A stretch of 64,000 nucleotides of DNA from Epinephelus fuscoguttatus (GCF_011397635.1 NC_064770.1:23058200-23122199), one strand, 5' to 3'. Positions 1 through 11,535 are shown, numbered from the stretch's first letter. The notes: generated from the sequence alone by a model not told the origin. Made by a program: numbers and translations.

Positions 1-666
1 TGGTCGAGGCGTTGTAACTTTCCACAAGTGTCCTACATGAGAGAAAGATAATAGGTTAAAAACACAGGTAGAAAACATTGACTACAGCCCACTCACCACC
101 AAAATGATCTTATTGCTGAGTAAGTGGCTGTCATTCATAAAATAGTTTTATGTTTTCTGTAGATATTCAACTTTATATTTGAATGTGATTTTAAATTTAA
201 CTGTACTATCAAGACAACTGGAGTATGAATGTACAGTATGCAATTCATCCACATTAAAATAATTGTTGCTATCAAAAGGAAACTGAACTGTTCTCAAAGC
301 TCACTGCCACTGTGGAATCATGCTATGTTCGGCTGTCTCATTATGAGAATATTTTTTCCATTGGTTCTTCACAGACTGTGTGTGGGGAAAAAGGTAGTAA
401 TTCTCACTTTGATAAAGGGTCTTTGCATAAAAGGCACTAAAATGTTAGAGTTGGTAAATACATGTCATGTTCCTTGATTAATAAAATCTTCATTTGGCCT
501 TTTGCATCAGGGGAACACTAAACTGCACTGGTGTGTCAGTATTTTCACCTTATCAGGAATAGTACGGAGCAAGCTGTGCCCTAATCGAGTACTTAGTAAT
601 GTATGACAATTAGTAATTTATGTAATGCATTTAAATGTATTATGGACAATAATTCATCATTTCAAA
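1..666. other. AT-rich sequence left of the THAP exon, no gene recognised
   Basis: I see no convincing exon or repeat here. The short open frames lack recognisable motifs or splice sites. If the THAP gene has further 3' exons they would lie here or beyond the left edge, because the gene reads leftward. Confidence 0.4.
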
Positions 667-1799
667 CTAATAAGTTTCTTGACTCTTTGTGAGGTACTGT
701 ATGAAAAAAGGTATCTTTATCCTGGAGTCAGTGCTGAAGTGATGACTCTCAAAGTGTTCACTGCACAGATGGGAAGTCTTGTTTGGAGTCCAGTTCTGTC
801 TCCTCGTGTTGAGTGTCCACTGGTCCAGTCTGTCTGGGTCACCTAGAGGAAAACTTTACACAGACAAATAGATATTAAAAGTAATATTTGTGTTAGGTTA
901 CCTACTTAACAGACTCCATTACATGCAAACAATACAACTTAACTTACTTCAATGTTTAACAGATCATAATCAATTTATTTTAGCAAAACAAAAAGGTGGC
1001 GGCCATCACAGTCCTCATATTCTGTCTGTGCATTATCTATTGTTGTGTAAACACAGGCCTATATCATACACTAATCTTCTTAATATTTTATATGTGACAG
1101 TCAAATGTCACATTAGGTTTTTCAATTACGTTACACACCTTATTGTAATTTCACACAGTTCGCCACTTTTTAATTCACATACACAAGTATAGCCTTAATG
1201 TTATGTTAATGTTACACTGCTCATATGACAACGTTAACATTGCATCACGTTAGCTAACTAACGTGGTGGACCTTTATTTTCAAACCTCACACAGCCTCAG
1301 CCTTTTGTTCAAAATATTCTCTCCCTAAATGCCTAAATCCTAACACTTCTCTGTCAGGCTCTGACTTCGATGCATCCCCGGACTGGCGTCTTGCTCGAAG
1401 GCTAACCGTTAGCTGGCTGGTTAGCTAGTTAACGAGCTAAGCTTGTGTTGTATCGTATTGTCTGTGGCTCTGTAACTTGATGTGGATGTTGCTGCTGTGA
1501 TACAGGTCGCATTTGAAAATGAGACCTCCGGTATCAACGTGATTTTACATGTATTAAATAAAGACTTAATAATATAATAATCAGCTGACAAGCTAGGTGG
1601 TGACCGCAAACACCGATACACGCTGCTGACAAGCTAGGTGGTGACCGTAGTGACCGCAGACACCGATACCCGCTAATTAGTGCTAACATATAAACATAAA
1701 TAAAATAATACTAGAATTTAAGAATTTCACTTACCGAAAAACCTGGAGCACAGACTTCTTGGACGGTCTGTTGGTATAATTAGTCGAACAGCAAGCCAT
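667..1799 (-). CDS. THAP-type zinc-finger protein, short two-exon frame with a degenerate zinc site
   Basis: THAP domains are DNA-binding zinc modules found in P-element-type transposases and in host regulators. Exon 1 is 1735-1799: ATG at 1799, ending in a GTAAGT donor, reading MACCSTNYTNRPSKK. Exon 2 is 667-853, after an AG acceptor. The two join in frame (65 + 187 nt) to give 83 residues and a TAG at 669-667. Across the junction it reads FRFPLGDPDRLDQW, then NWTP, LCSEHF and IPFF, which are the FP, Trp, C-x2-H and AVPTIF-like positions of a THAP domain in order. The expected second zinc Cys of exon 1 is Tyr (TAT). The frame stops right after the domain, so either this is a decayed THAP gene or an unseen splice near residue 75 continues the protein. 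The exon pairing is my inference. Confidence 0.6.
1586..1672. repeat. Two-copy tandem repeat in the THAP intron/5' region
   Basis: The block beginning GACAAGCTAGGTGGTGACCG and ending ACACCGATAC occurs twice in tandem. The second copy has a short internal re-duplication of GTGACCG. It lies upstream of the 1735-1799 coding exon's donor, that is, inside the predicted intron. Confidence 0.6.
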
Positions 1800-1975
1800 A
1801 TTACTCCAATATCTGCCTGAAAAATTATCCGAAAGGCGCAAGCACGGCTAAGAGTACAGGTTCAATGCCTTGAACATGGGCACGAATTGGCTGAGATGAC
1901 GCCGAGCAGACGGCCGAGTCGAGGCTCAGCTCTGCAGCAGAGCCAGCGGCTAGTTAGCATGCTAGTTAGCCACCC
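1800..1975 (-). promoter_or_regulatory. Candidate promoter/5'UTR of the THAP gene
   Basis: This stretch just upstream of the predicted ATG at 1799 is richer in CpG than its AT-rich surroundings (around 1900-1945) and contains ATTGG at 1886, an inverted CCAAT box. No TATA box was seen. This is inferred from position and composition only. Confidence 0.3.
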
Positions 1976-2089
1976 GTGATGGTGCGACCTGTCAGTCAAA
2001 GTGACCACGCCCTTAATTATGCGCAATTTCAAACCTTAATGACATTTAAACGAAGAGTTAGAAAAAAATTCACCCCCCCCTCCCCCCCC

Positions 2090-2345
2090 AGAGTTGTCAT
2101 GAAAGGGGAACTTAACTATAGAGCCCAAAACCATTTTTTGTACCAGGCTGTAAAGTTGGGCATTTTAACATGGGGGTCTATGGGAATTTACTCACTTCCG
2201 GAGCCAGCCTCAAGTGGACAGTCAGTGAACTGCAGTTTTTGGCACTTCCGCATTGGTCTCACTCGTCTCCCCCGGAGGTTGGGGCTTGATATCTACATGT
2301 CCTCGGAGATCACCATGTTGCACTGCCATGTTTCTACAGTAGCCT
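2090..2345 (+). repeat. Common fish interspersed repeat (family not assigned)
   Basis: The stretch running through GTTGGGCATTTTAACATGGG, 'ctatgggaatttactcac' and 'ggagccagcctcaagtgg' is one I recognise from many fish loci as an interspersed repeat. A 123-codon open frame crosses it but has no domain motif, and I read that frame as accidental. The recognition is from memory, not from a search. Confidence 0.5.
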
Positions 2346-2649
2346 AAGATGGACAAACAAAAACTGTCTCTAGATAGAGCCATTCATGTTTTCAAATTTT
2401 TGCATTTTTACATCTGCTACCATATTTTGCAGCTCCTCTGCGACAAGAGAAGAGTGAAAAACACAGATCTGTCACGTGAAAGTGCTTATTCAGTGTTTTT
2501 ACAGGTTTAAATTACTAGTTTAGTTAGTTAGTTAGTTATTTCTTGAGAGGAACAGACCTTTGCGGATAATTCAGCTCCCAGTAAAAACCTCTGGATCTGA
2601 AGTTATCAGAGAAAAAGGAAATTTTCTCTGAGTGGTTTTCACTCTTTTG

Positions 2650-4113
2650 AATTCAACCTCACAGGTTTTAAGTTACAAATCAACCTTTTATGCTGAGAGC
2701 CTTCTTTTAGATACTCACATCCTCCTCAAGAGCAGAACAATAACAGAAATTAAATCCCCACCTCGGGCGTCTGTAGAAATATTATAGAAACTGGTTCAGC
2801 AGCTTGGGTGTTAATTAGCTCAACATGTTGAAATGTCACATACCCACACACGCACTGGCAAGCACCGACACATGGACTGTGTTAGTGTAAAAAAATCGTC
2901 GTTCCTTTGTTTTTTGACAAAATCAGCTGGGTTCCAATGGCTGTTGGTAATGCAGCCTGCAGCCTGTTGAAAGGAACCATTTGCTAAATACAAGTTAGAA
3001 AGATGGAGAATGAGGGTCAACGGTCAACAGACAAAATCATACGTTAAAAGTAGTTTCAATATATTTTCACCTTTATTAAATCCATAGAAATACTTCTACT
3101 TTTTGTCTGGTTTTTAAGATCACACTGAAAAAAAGACAGTGGTTTTAATTATGTTGTATTTATGTAGAAGAAAAAAAGACACAGGGACCAGAATAAAAGT
3201 TTGGTTTAGAAATGGAGTTCAGCTATAAGAAGAGGCAGATGTAAATTTATTTATAGTAATATATGACATGATTTATAGCCCTGACGAATAACAATCTACA
3301 AAATCAAGTACATCCATCTATGAAAATAATCATTAGTGGCGGAGAAGCAGGAATATGAAGCAGGGCTGTAATCACAATACACTTTTGGGGGTACAAGATA
3401 CCCTCAACACTCAGGAAGTATCAGATTGTCTCCCCCAATATTGTATAGCTGTGACCCCTAGGGAGTCTTCAGAGTTATTACAGGATGTCTGCAAAATGAT
3501 TGTTTTTTAAATGTATATATCTAATTAAATATATCTGAAAATACTTAACAAGATTTCAACATATTATTGGCAAAGATAATTTGGCCTATCTATTAATAAA
3601 ACATTTCATTTACAGCACACAATATTACTGATATGCAAACTGTCACCCATGAATCATTGTGCGATCACTAGCTAGCGCTAAATGTTTGGCAGGCAAATTT
3701 GTATTTCCCAGGATGATAAAGACATGAGATTGGCAAGTACTACAAAAGAAATCAGCACAGCAGAACACAGCATGTTTACAATGTCCAGCAACACTTGACA
3801 CTTTTTTTTTTTATGTAAATGACAGCTCTGATGACTACCGATGACATATCAGTCTTGAAGGGTTGTCCCATTTCAACTGGAAAGACTTAAACCACCACCA
3901 CTATTATCTGTGTTCGAAGACGCAAGGTGGTTCAACATGGGGACATGGGGACATCTGCTGGCTGCTCAGTTTGCTCACTAAAACAACATTTACACCAGTG
4001 AAACAAACAGTTATAACCACACATTTTTCCCCGAGAGTGTTTCACCTAGTCCCACCCTGCTCTGCTGTGATTGGCTGGTACTTCTCATGCTTTACATGCT
4101 CCAGCTCTCTTCC
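2650..4113 (-). other. 3' flank/3'UTR of CYP2K copy A
   Basis: There is no coding exon here. The segment about 2655-3310 resembles the 3' flank of copies B1 (about 12495-13150) and B2 (shared blocks such as CACAGGTTTTAAGTTACAAA). The duplicated ancestral unit therefore included this flank. Sequence about 3320-4080 has no match in B and looks inserted. It contains GACATCTGCTGGCTGCTCAG, which recurs beside copy C. Confidence 0.5.
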
Positions 4114-7100
4114 TCACTGGCGACTGACAGCACACAGCTCATGAGGTAAAGGGTTAAGGATGAAGCTAACAGCTGGTGTCAGATCCAGTTCATCCTCTGT
4201 GACTCCAGGTGGAGGAGTGAAGCGAAAGCGCTGAAGGAGGGAGGTGAAGAAGAGGAACAGCTCCGTTCTGGCCAGACTCTCTCCCAGACACACCCTGCGA
4301 CCTGTGAGAGCAAAGAGTTGCAGCGAGTTAAACTGGATCATGTCTTTAGGATTGTGATATATCTATGCACAGTTGTTGTACCTGCAGAAAAGGGCATGAA
4401 GGCGTCTCTCCTGATAAATTCACCCTCCTTATCCAGGAAGTGGGAAGGGTTGAAAGTGTGTGGGGTCTCCCATTCGCTTTCATCATACAGGACAGAAGTA
4501 AGAAAAGGAAACACAGTAGTTCCCTGCAGCCAAAAGCAGAGACCAAGGTGTATTGTTTAAAATCTTGGAACCACAGAATTGTTTTCAGAGAAGAAAATAT
4601 CTAACAAAAGCAAATGTGCAGTGCAACTGACCTCTTTGATAAAGTAGCCCTGGAAGGTGACGTCTCGGCTGGTTTTGTGAGGAATAGCCAACGGGCCAAT
4701 GTTAGCAAATCTTTGTGACTCATGAATGACAGCATCAGTGTACGGCAGGTTCTTCCTGTCCTCTACTCCAACCTGACGGCTTCCAACCACCCTGTCCAGC
4801 TCCTCCTGGACCCGGTCTGGACTCACATAAAATTGAGATGAATTTGAAAAGTTAACCCAATTTTATGCAAACAATGTTAACTGAATTTCACCAGGGACGA
4901 GCACCTTGAAAATGTGGGTACTTCGCCATAAAGAGGAGGCACCACTGAAGTGTATATGCTGTAGTGTCAGTCCCAGCTGTGAGCAGATTCATCACACTGT
5001 AGTGAAGGTTGTCGTCATGATAGTACGAATCCTTGATTTCAGACTCCTGTAACACAGAAAAGAGGGACTGAGTTACTGAGTTACTAATATCAGCCAGTGG
5101 ATTCACTGGAGTCGGACACCTCACCTCCAGATTCATCATACGGGTCAGGAATGCATCAACAAAGCATCTGCACATCTCAGGGTTCAGAGTCTCCTTCAGC
5201 TCTGCTATCAAGCGTCTTACGTCATTCCTGTAGTCCTCCCCATTCCTCATCAAAGCCCTCCAGTTTTTAAGACAAGGCCCGAGCCAAGGAAACAGGTTGT
5301 ATATCTGTAATGGAGCACAATACAAACTATCTATGTAGGATTTAATAACAGATGTTACAGTCCAGCTGGTTTCATTCAGTCCATGTTTTAGACTCAGTTG
5401 TTTATCATTTAATGTGACATAAATGCTTGGGGATGCTTTATTTTCCGCGATCATAAATTCCAAATTTTAATGTAACAGAATTTTCCACAACACATCACTG
5501 GTACGAACTGTAAGTATAGGTATAACTTAATGTAATAAACTGGAGGTAGTTTGTGCCCTTCTAAATAAATTATTTTGACTGATCATAGCCCGGGCTTTTA
5601 AATTACTGATCTCAACAGACTGTTGCTCAGCTAAGATGGGAAATACAATCAAATATAAACCAGTATGAATATTACTTGTATGAAAATTAGGCTTCAAATT
5701 ACATTAAATATGAATCATTAATTTGATCTTTAATTTGATCTAACTCTGACAGACAGCGCATCAGATAGACAGAGTTATGACGAGTTATGATTTTTTTTTT
5801 GGACGCAAACACCGCTCTCCCGGGTGAAAGTCAGTATTTGTTGGACCCATCCACCACCACCTTTACTGCCTACCCTATTCGGACTTTCGCCGCCTTAACT
5901 TTCCTTTTGTCCCACCGCGTTTCCCCCTGATGCCGCTGAATACTATAACAGCTAGGACGCCTTTATTTGTCATTGTCTGACGCCACAGGTCACTGCCTAA
6001 AGACCAGGTTGACCCTTACGGACTAAAGGAATATGAACAACTTAGTGGATAAGGGAGGAATGGACACATATTTGGACATAATAAATTTTGGTCTTCTTTG
6101 GTGTGCTTGGTTATATTTGTATGTGTGATCATAGCAGCTAACCAACATTTGCTCAAGTGGGTAGCCAACAAGAACTTCTATAAAAATGAACTGCTTGGCA
6201 AACAGACCAGGCTTCTAATTGAGATGGGCCTTTATTTGTCAAAATGTGTAGCAACACCGGGCTATTAAAAGGGACTAGGTGTTTAATCAAATTAAGAAGC
6301 TGCAAAATTAAGTTTTGCCAAATATTTCATGGACTACAACAGCAATATTATTAATCGCTTACTTCTTAGGTCAAACAAGTCGGTAACATCAACAGCTCTG
6401 TCAAATGTCCTTGTAATCATCCAAAATCACTCAATCTGAAATCACTCTGTCATACCTGGATGGATGCTGATCCAGTCAGACGGACAGACTCGTGTTCTCT
6501 GTCAAAGATAATGTGCAAGACAGGATCTCTATAGTCAAACCTCTTTCCAAACATGATGGCTGTGATAATGTTTGCAGCTGCATAATTAACTGCCTGGGTG
6601 TTGTTGAAGGCTTTACCTGGGAGAAGAAGAGTAAGACTATAAGACAAGTGTAACTTATTCTAGGGAGTGCTGTAAAAACCTGTGCAGTGTTTTAGAGGAC
6701 ATAATGTTACCTTCATGTTGTTCAAATTCTTCAACCAGGTAGCGACATTCCTCAATGATTTTCCCTTCACTAATCCTTTTGCCCATCCCAAAATCTCTCA
6801 GTGTGGTTAGAGCAAAACGCCTCATTTCTTTCCACGAGTCACCATTGGAAAATAGTATGCCTGGAGAATAAAAGCAGGTGGGCTTGTTTGGACAAGGACA
6901 ATAGCAAGTTATTAATAAAACACTCTCAAAATACATTCTCACCATGTCCTTTGTTGAAATCATAGAATATAGGAGTGATCTCTCGGTCTCCAAACTCCTC
7001 AGCGTGGTTGACCAGAGCCTCTTTGACAGTCCTGTATCCTGCCAGGACCACCACCTTCTTCCATCCAAAGTAGACTGTGAACACTGGTCCATATTTTTTG

Positions 7101-8923
7101 GATAGCTAAAAAGATGGACTTATACTGAGGACAGTCAAAAACTTAAAACTTAATGATTTATCTATGTAACACTTTATAACAATGTTATGAAGCCCTTCAC
7201 AACAAGATAAAATACCAAAAAAATAAATAAATAATATGATTAATTTATTCATTCAGTGTCCATAACCACCTATCCTGGTACAGAGTAGCGAGGGGGCTGG
7301 AGCCTATTACAGCTGACATCGGGCAAGAGGTGGAGTACACCCTGGTCGCCAAGGTCAAAGGTTAAAAGAGATCAAATTTTTTTTAATCAACTAAGCTGGA
7401 AAAAGCATGACTGAACAATGTTCTTTAGTTGGTTGTCACGACAAACAAAAGTTGGCTTTATGTTATGTGATAGGGCTCCAAGATTGTAGACGGACAGAAC
7501 TGGGTGTAGCAAAGCAACACATTCTCACTCCGACCTCATCACATATCAACGTTTGGTCATGGACTTTCCTCGTCCACATACAACGTGCAAAGTACCCTGG
7601 CTGCGTTGGTTGTTGACGTTCTGGCCTGTTGCATGCATTGTCTTCTTTCAAAATACACTTCAGTTTTCACAGGAAATTTAACGTTTTCATACAGTCTCTT
7701 TCAAAATAAACGCACTACATCGGTACAGCACCGCAAATTGACATTTGTTTCCTTCAACAACAAACACACATGGTTGGGTTTAGGAAATAAGAGCATCGTT
7801 TGGCTGTAGAATCTTACGGGATGCAAACACCATTCTTTTGGGTGAAGGTCAGTGTTTGTTGAACCCATCCACCACCCCTCCCGACCGCTCCAATCAGGCT
7901 TTCGCTGGATTAACTTTCGTCCTAGTCCCGCTGTGTTCCCCCCTGATGCTGCCAAGCCCAGTTAAATTATAGCAACCAGCCACATATCATGCTGACGTCA
8001 AAGGATGTCCTTTTTCATTGGTTTCTGACGCCGCAAGTCACTGTCCAGGCGTCGGATTTCGATGACTAAGGAGTGAAACCAAGCTCAGCAAACAATATCG
8101 TTTTTGTTCTGTCATTGTTAGGCTTGACAAAGTTTTATTTATATATATATATATATATTTTTTTTTTTGGCATTTTTTTTTGGCATTTTTTAGCCTTTAA
8201 TGGACAAGACAGACACGCGTGAAAGGGGGAGAGAGAGAGGGAGCGACACGCAGCAAAGGGCCACAGGCCGGAATCAAACCCGGGCTGCCACGGCAACAGC
8301 CCCGCACATGGGGCACCCGCTCCACCACCAAGCCACCAACACCCCCGCCTTGACAAAGTTTTGAGAAGTCCAGCAATGGATATCAAAGGCAGATGGTAAA
8401 TTGGGTTAGGCTGCTGTGATTAGTAGATTGTAACTGGGCATTTGCATCATCAGCATAACAATGGTACTGCACATTATGTTGACCAATGATTTGACCCAAG
8501 TAAAGCATATAGATGGAGAACAGTAAAAGACCCGAAACTGACCCTTAAAGACGCCATGAATGAAATGGAAAACAACAGTTGGGAGATATCCAACAACAGC
8601 AAAGATTCTGTTAGACAAATAGGAGCATAATAAGTTGAGAGCAGACCTTTTTAGACCAAATCAAGTTCAATGAGCTTCTTGTCTTCTATCAAAGCAATGG
8701 AAAGAACCACATTGTTTTGTCTCACATCAACAAGAGAGCTGTCGAGTCGCTTGAGATCCAACTGAAGCAAGTTACCAAGCAGCGGTAGAGGTTTAGGTCC
8801 TGGAGGCTCTCTCTTATTGTCTCGGGAGTTGAAGCTGGAGTAGAAATGGTGGAGGACCAGCAGGCCCATGATGGCCACCAACAGGGAGACTGAGGTGGAG
8901 GACTGGAAGAGATCTTCTAACAT
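4114..8923 (-). CDS. cyp2k: Cytochrome P450 family 2 subfamily K-like, copy A (intact, 9 exons)
   Basis: Predicted ER-membrane haem monooxygenase; fish CYP2K enzymes oxidise fatty acids and foreign compounds. Exons in reading order: 8726-8923, 6943-7105, 6711-6860, 6456-6616, 5125-5304, 4905-5046, 4632-4816, 4382-4523, 4114-4301. They sum to 1509 nt, giving 502 residues with no stop, the usual CYP2 length and exon pattern. Exon 1 ([10 protein letters not shown] start) gives the membrane anchor and the Pro-rich hinge [12 protein letters not shown]. The I-helix AGTDTT is at residues 308-313, ESQR of the K-helix at 364-367, and the haem loop [10 protein letters not shown] has its Cys at 445. The C-terminus is HELCAVSRQ. 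Exon 1 uses the weak donor GAT|GTGAGA. The ATG lies 9 bases from a hAT insertion that separates it from its promoter. The subfamily call rests on close resemblance of exons 8-9 to trout CYP2K1. Confidence 0.9.
5790..6000. repeat. Interspersed repeat, copy 1 of 3 (intron 4 of copy A)
   Basis: The run 'gcaaacaccgctctcccggg', 'gtgaaagtcagtatttgttg', 'acccatccaccacc' and 'ctgatgccgctgaatac' recurs in related form at about 7815-8045 and, diverged, at about 14710-14815. A dispersed non-coding repeat is the simplest reading. I cannot name its family. Confidence 0.5.
7400..7620. repeat. Common fish interspersed repeat in intron 1 of copy A
   Basis: Contains ACACATTCTCACTCCGACCT and CATATCAACGTTTGGTCATG, phrases I associate with a widespread fish repeat. 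No coding capacity is evident. It directly precedes the second copy of the repeat at 7815-8045. Confidence 0.4.
7815..8045. repeat. Interspersed repeat, copy 2 of 3 (intron 1 of copy A)
   Basis: Related to the repeat at 5790-6000: same order of 'gcaaacaccattcttttggg', 'gtgaaggtcagtgtttgttg', 'acccatccaccacccctccc', and a 'tgacgccgcaagtcactg' tail. Confidence 0.5.
8160..8360 (-). repeat. tRNA-derived SINE in intron 1 of copy A
   Basis: The minus strand carries a B-box-like GGTTTGATTCC within a tRNA-like head (CCCGGGTTTGATTCCGGCC), followed by a tail with CGTGTCGCTCCC and T/A runs, as in widespread fish tRNA-SINEs. It is a retroposon, not a tRNA gene, since there is no convincing cloverleaf. 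The left boundary of the 9.3-kb duplication falls inside it at about 8239/8240. A truncated second copy of its head starts unit 2 at 17551. Confidence 0.65.
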
Positions 8924-8924
8924 G

Positions 8925-8932
8925 ATCGTACC
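8925..8932. other. 8-bp hAT target-site duplication (left), adjoining the copy A start codon
   Basis: ATCGTACC here is repeated exactly at 12022-12029 on the far side of the hAT element. The start codon of copy A occupies 8921-8923, so the insertion hit the 5'UTR immediately upstream of the ATG. Confidence 0.9.
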
Positions 8933-9137
8933 TAGGGGTGTGCCAATACATTGATTCTTAGATGCATTGCGATGCGACACGTGACAATCAATAACGATTA
9001 ACAAATGTTCAAAAATCGATTATTTTCCATGATGGTGAAATCACAGAAACACAACCAGGGTCAGGTCTGTTTTGTGAATGTTTGTGTGCATGACCGTGAC
9101 ACTTTATTCACGACGTGAATAAAGTGTCACGGTCAGT

Positions 9138-9191
9138 GAACCGGCTCTTTAGAGTGAACTAGCCAGTTCCTAATTTCTTTGGCCCTGTCCA
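9138..9191. repeat. Inverted templated insertion (54 nt)
   Basis: These 54 nt are an exact reverse complement of 10341-10394, about 1.2 kb away in the same hAT copy. The equivalent place in hAT copy 2 (after 18445) lacks the insertion and continues a perfect palindrome. Confidence 0.8.
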
Positions 9192-9365
9192 AACATTCAC
9201 AAAACAGTCCAGAACATGTCCCGTTTGTACCAGAATAACCAACAACCTCCCCCTATCCCAAAACACGCCCAAAATGCTTTCAATAACAAGTTTATAGTCT
9301 AAATTCAGACTTGTTCCAGCGTGTCCGAACTGCATGCTGGGTAACATGCAAACTAGACAAACAAA

Positions 9366-10351
9366 GGCCCTGTCCAAATACCCGCACTTGCGCCCTTGTG
9401 CCCCTTAATTGCGCGCTCCCGCTAAGGGGCGCAAGTGCGTAGGGTGTCCCAATTGTCTTCTGTTGTTATCAAGGGGTGCAAACCTGCGCCCTTAATGCAC
9501 CCCTTCCGAAAGTGCGCATCAGACCTCACTTTCCTGAAAGATTTTACCCAGAATCCTCCGTAGTGTCGTGACGCCGTAACACTACACAGCTGGCCGGTAC
9601 AACTCACCATCTTCAAATGGTAACTGGCGTATCCGCGAGCCGTTAACTCCGACTGACAACAACCGTTAGAGGAACATAACGTCTAACAACACGCTGTGTG
9701 GACTTAATAATTCATGACAGGGCGTTAATAATGAAATAATATACAGTTTACAGTTGACTGGAGGTTTGTATGACAGTCCACATCACTTTACAGTTTTGAT
9801 TGTGTCTTTAATTAATTAATTAATTTAATTATTATTTTATCACCGTATGTCTTTATAGTTTATTTTATATCACAATTTACCACAATTTATCCAAGCAAAA
9901 AACGTTTTAATAGTAATAACGATAATCTAGGCTACATTAATGGTAAAGTAAAAAAAGATGTTACAGCTAATATACACATTATTAACAGGTAAATTCAAGA
10001 GTAAAATTTAATTTAATTTACCTGTTGGTTGGGCATCAGCATCAATACTTGGATCTGATGTAGATGCCGCCTTCTCCTGCGGCTCCTAATCCTCCTCATC
10101 ATTCGCTGATTGTATCTATTTATCATTTGCAGTAGCGGTGCTGCAAACAACGTTATTTCCTCTAACGCCATGTTTCGTCTCCTAGGAGACGGACCAGCTG
10201 GACCCAAACGGAAGTGACGTGTACGCAACTGTCCCAATTCTCCTTTTTAAACAGCATCAATCCCTTGCGCACTTGCGCCCCTAACTGTACTTTTGGCAAG
10301 TGCACTTCAGGGAAGACCTCAGGGCGCAAGTGTGGGTATTTGGACAGGGCC
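9366..10351. mobile_element. Non-autonomous TIR element nested in hAT copy 1
   Basis: The left end GGCCCTGTCCAAATACCCGC is inverted at the right end (…TATTTGGACAGGGCC). The inverted termini extend about 30 bp through the ACTTGCGCCC motif. Flanks share AAA only, so the target duplication and superfamily are uncertain. A minus-strand frame at 10013-10168 begins MALEEITLFAAPLLQ and ends in an Arg-rich run. It could be the start of a Harbinger-type protein, but that is weak. Confidence 0.65.
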
Positions 10352-10606
10352 AAAGAAATTAGGAACTGGCTAGTTCACTCTAAAGAGCCGGTTCAAAGAC
10401 TCGGCTCGTTCGCGAACGCCCGGACAGATAACAGACTGTCATGTTAGCCAACATCAAAGATACTTATCCACCGTCTTTGGTAGCTATATTGTAGGTGGAC
10501 CATCTTGTAGTAATCCAGTATCTTTGGTACTGTCACTGAGCGCGAGGTTCACTCATCAGGGTTAAAATCCAGCGTGTGGCGGCATTTCGGTTTTTATGAA
10601 CATTAA

Positions 10607-10858
10607 GACAGAAAGAGCATTAACAAAAGCTACTCCGTGTGTACGGCGTGTAAAACAAGACTCAAGTACAGTGATAACACGACGAACATGAGACAGCACC
10701 TCAAGCGTTTCCACCCCGGGTTAGAGCCAGAGGAGGAGGAGGAGGAGGAGGAGGAGAAGAAGACGCCGGTTGTTGCTACAAACCAGCGAACAATTGAGGA
10801 AGGATTGAGAAAACTTCTCCGCGAATCTCAACATCCGTCGCTAACTTCAATACCTTAA
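10607..10858 (+). pseudogene. BED zinc-finger fragment of the hAT transposase (copy 1)
   Basis: The open frame reads VCTACKTRLKYSDNTTNMRQ then HLKRFHPG, giving the C-x2-C…H-x4-H pattern of a BED finger. A Glu-rich run (EEEEEEEEE) and a TAA follow. BED fingers form the N-terminal DNA-binding part of many hAT transposases. The catalytic and dimerisation domains are missing; a LINE insertion begins about 100 bp downstream. There is no ATG in the open stretch. Confidence 0.7.
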
Positions 10859-10954
10859 ATATTTCACCCGGAAAGCAGTTCTGAAGTACTGGAATCACTG
10901 AAGAAAGCATGCAGGGTAGCTGTTATTACTGAATAAAGTATCCTTTATGTTAGA

Positions 10955-11535
10955 TCAGTGCCCTCCCTCCCTACAAGACATATACATCACCTGCCTCACC
11001 CCGCACACAGTCTGTTCAGCCTCCTGCCCTCAGGGACAAAGTACCGGAGCCTCCGTCCTCGCTCCACCAGACTCACAGACAGCCTCATACACCAGGCTGT
11101 CAGGATGCTGAGCTCTCTCCCCACTCTCCCACTCCCTCCCCTCTGCTCCTCCCCCCAAAACACTCTGGACTCTGAACCCTGACCTTCAGATTGACTGTCC
11201 TTTTGCACTACTACAGTAAAATACATCTGCTGCTATTACTGTTTTCGCACTATTTAACATAGCCTATACAGAAACTTCTGCTTCACTACTATACATATTT
11301 AGATTTTAGTTTTTATAGATTTTATATTTTATTTTCATTGTTTCTTTTAGTATTAATAAATGTCTTTATCTGTTGTGCACTTTACTGTTTAGTGTTAGGA
11401 AATGTCTTTAACTGTTGTGCTTGTGCATTTTATCCTGTCACCGTGGGATAGAGAGAAACATCTTCTCGATTCCTCAGCATGTCGTCTGGTACATGTGGAG
11501 AAATTGACAGTAAAGCTAACTTTGACTTTGACTTT
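10955..11535 (+). mobile_element. 5'-truncated LINE 3' end nested in hAT copy 1
   Basis: The frame at 10958-11182 reads …LLPSGTKYRSLRPRSTRL and TDSLIHQAVRMLSSLP, like the C-terminal end of LINE ORF2 proteins of fish. A non-coding tail follows that ends in the short repeat TTTGACTTTGACTTTGA, as many such LINEs do. Boundaries are approximate. Confidence 0.6.

Noticed and set aside
1976-2347. 123-codon plus-strand open frame
   Set aside because: It overlaps a repeat phrase common in fish genomes, starts near a promoter-like region and has no domain or splice signals.
8240-8350. Possible tRNA gene on the minus strand (B-box GGTTTGATTCC)
   Set aside because: No convincing cloverleaf, and the sequence continues as a SINE with a tail. 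It is better explained as a tRNA-derived retroposon.
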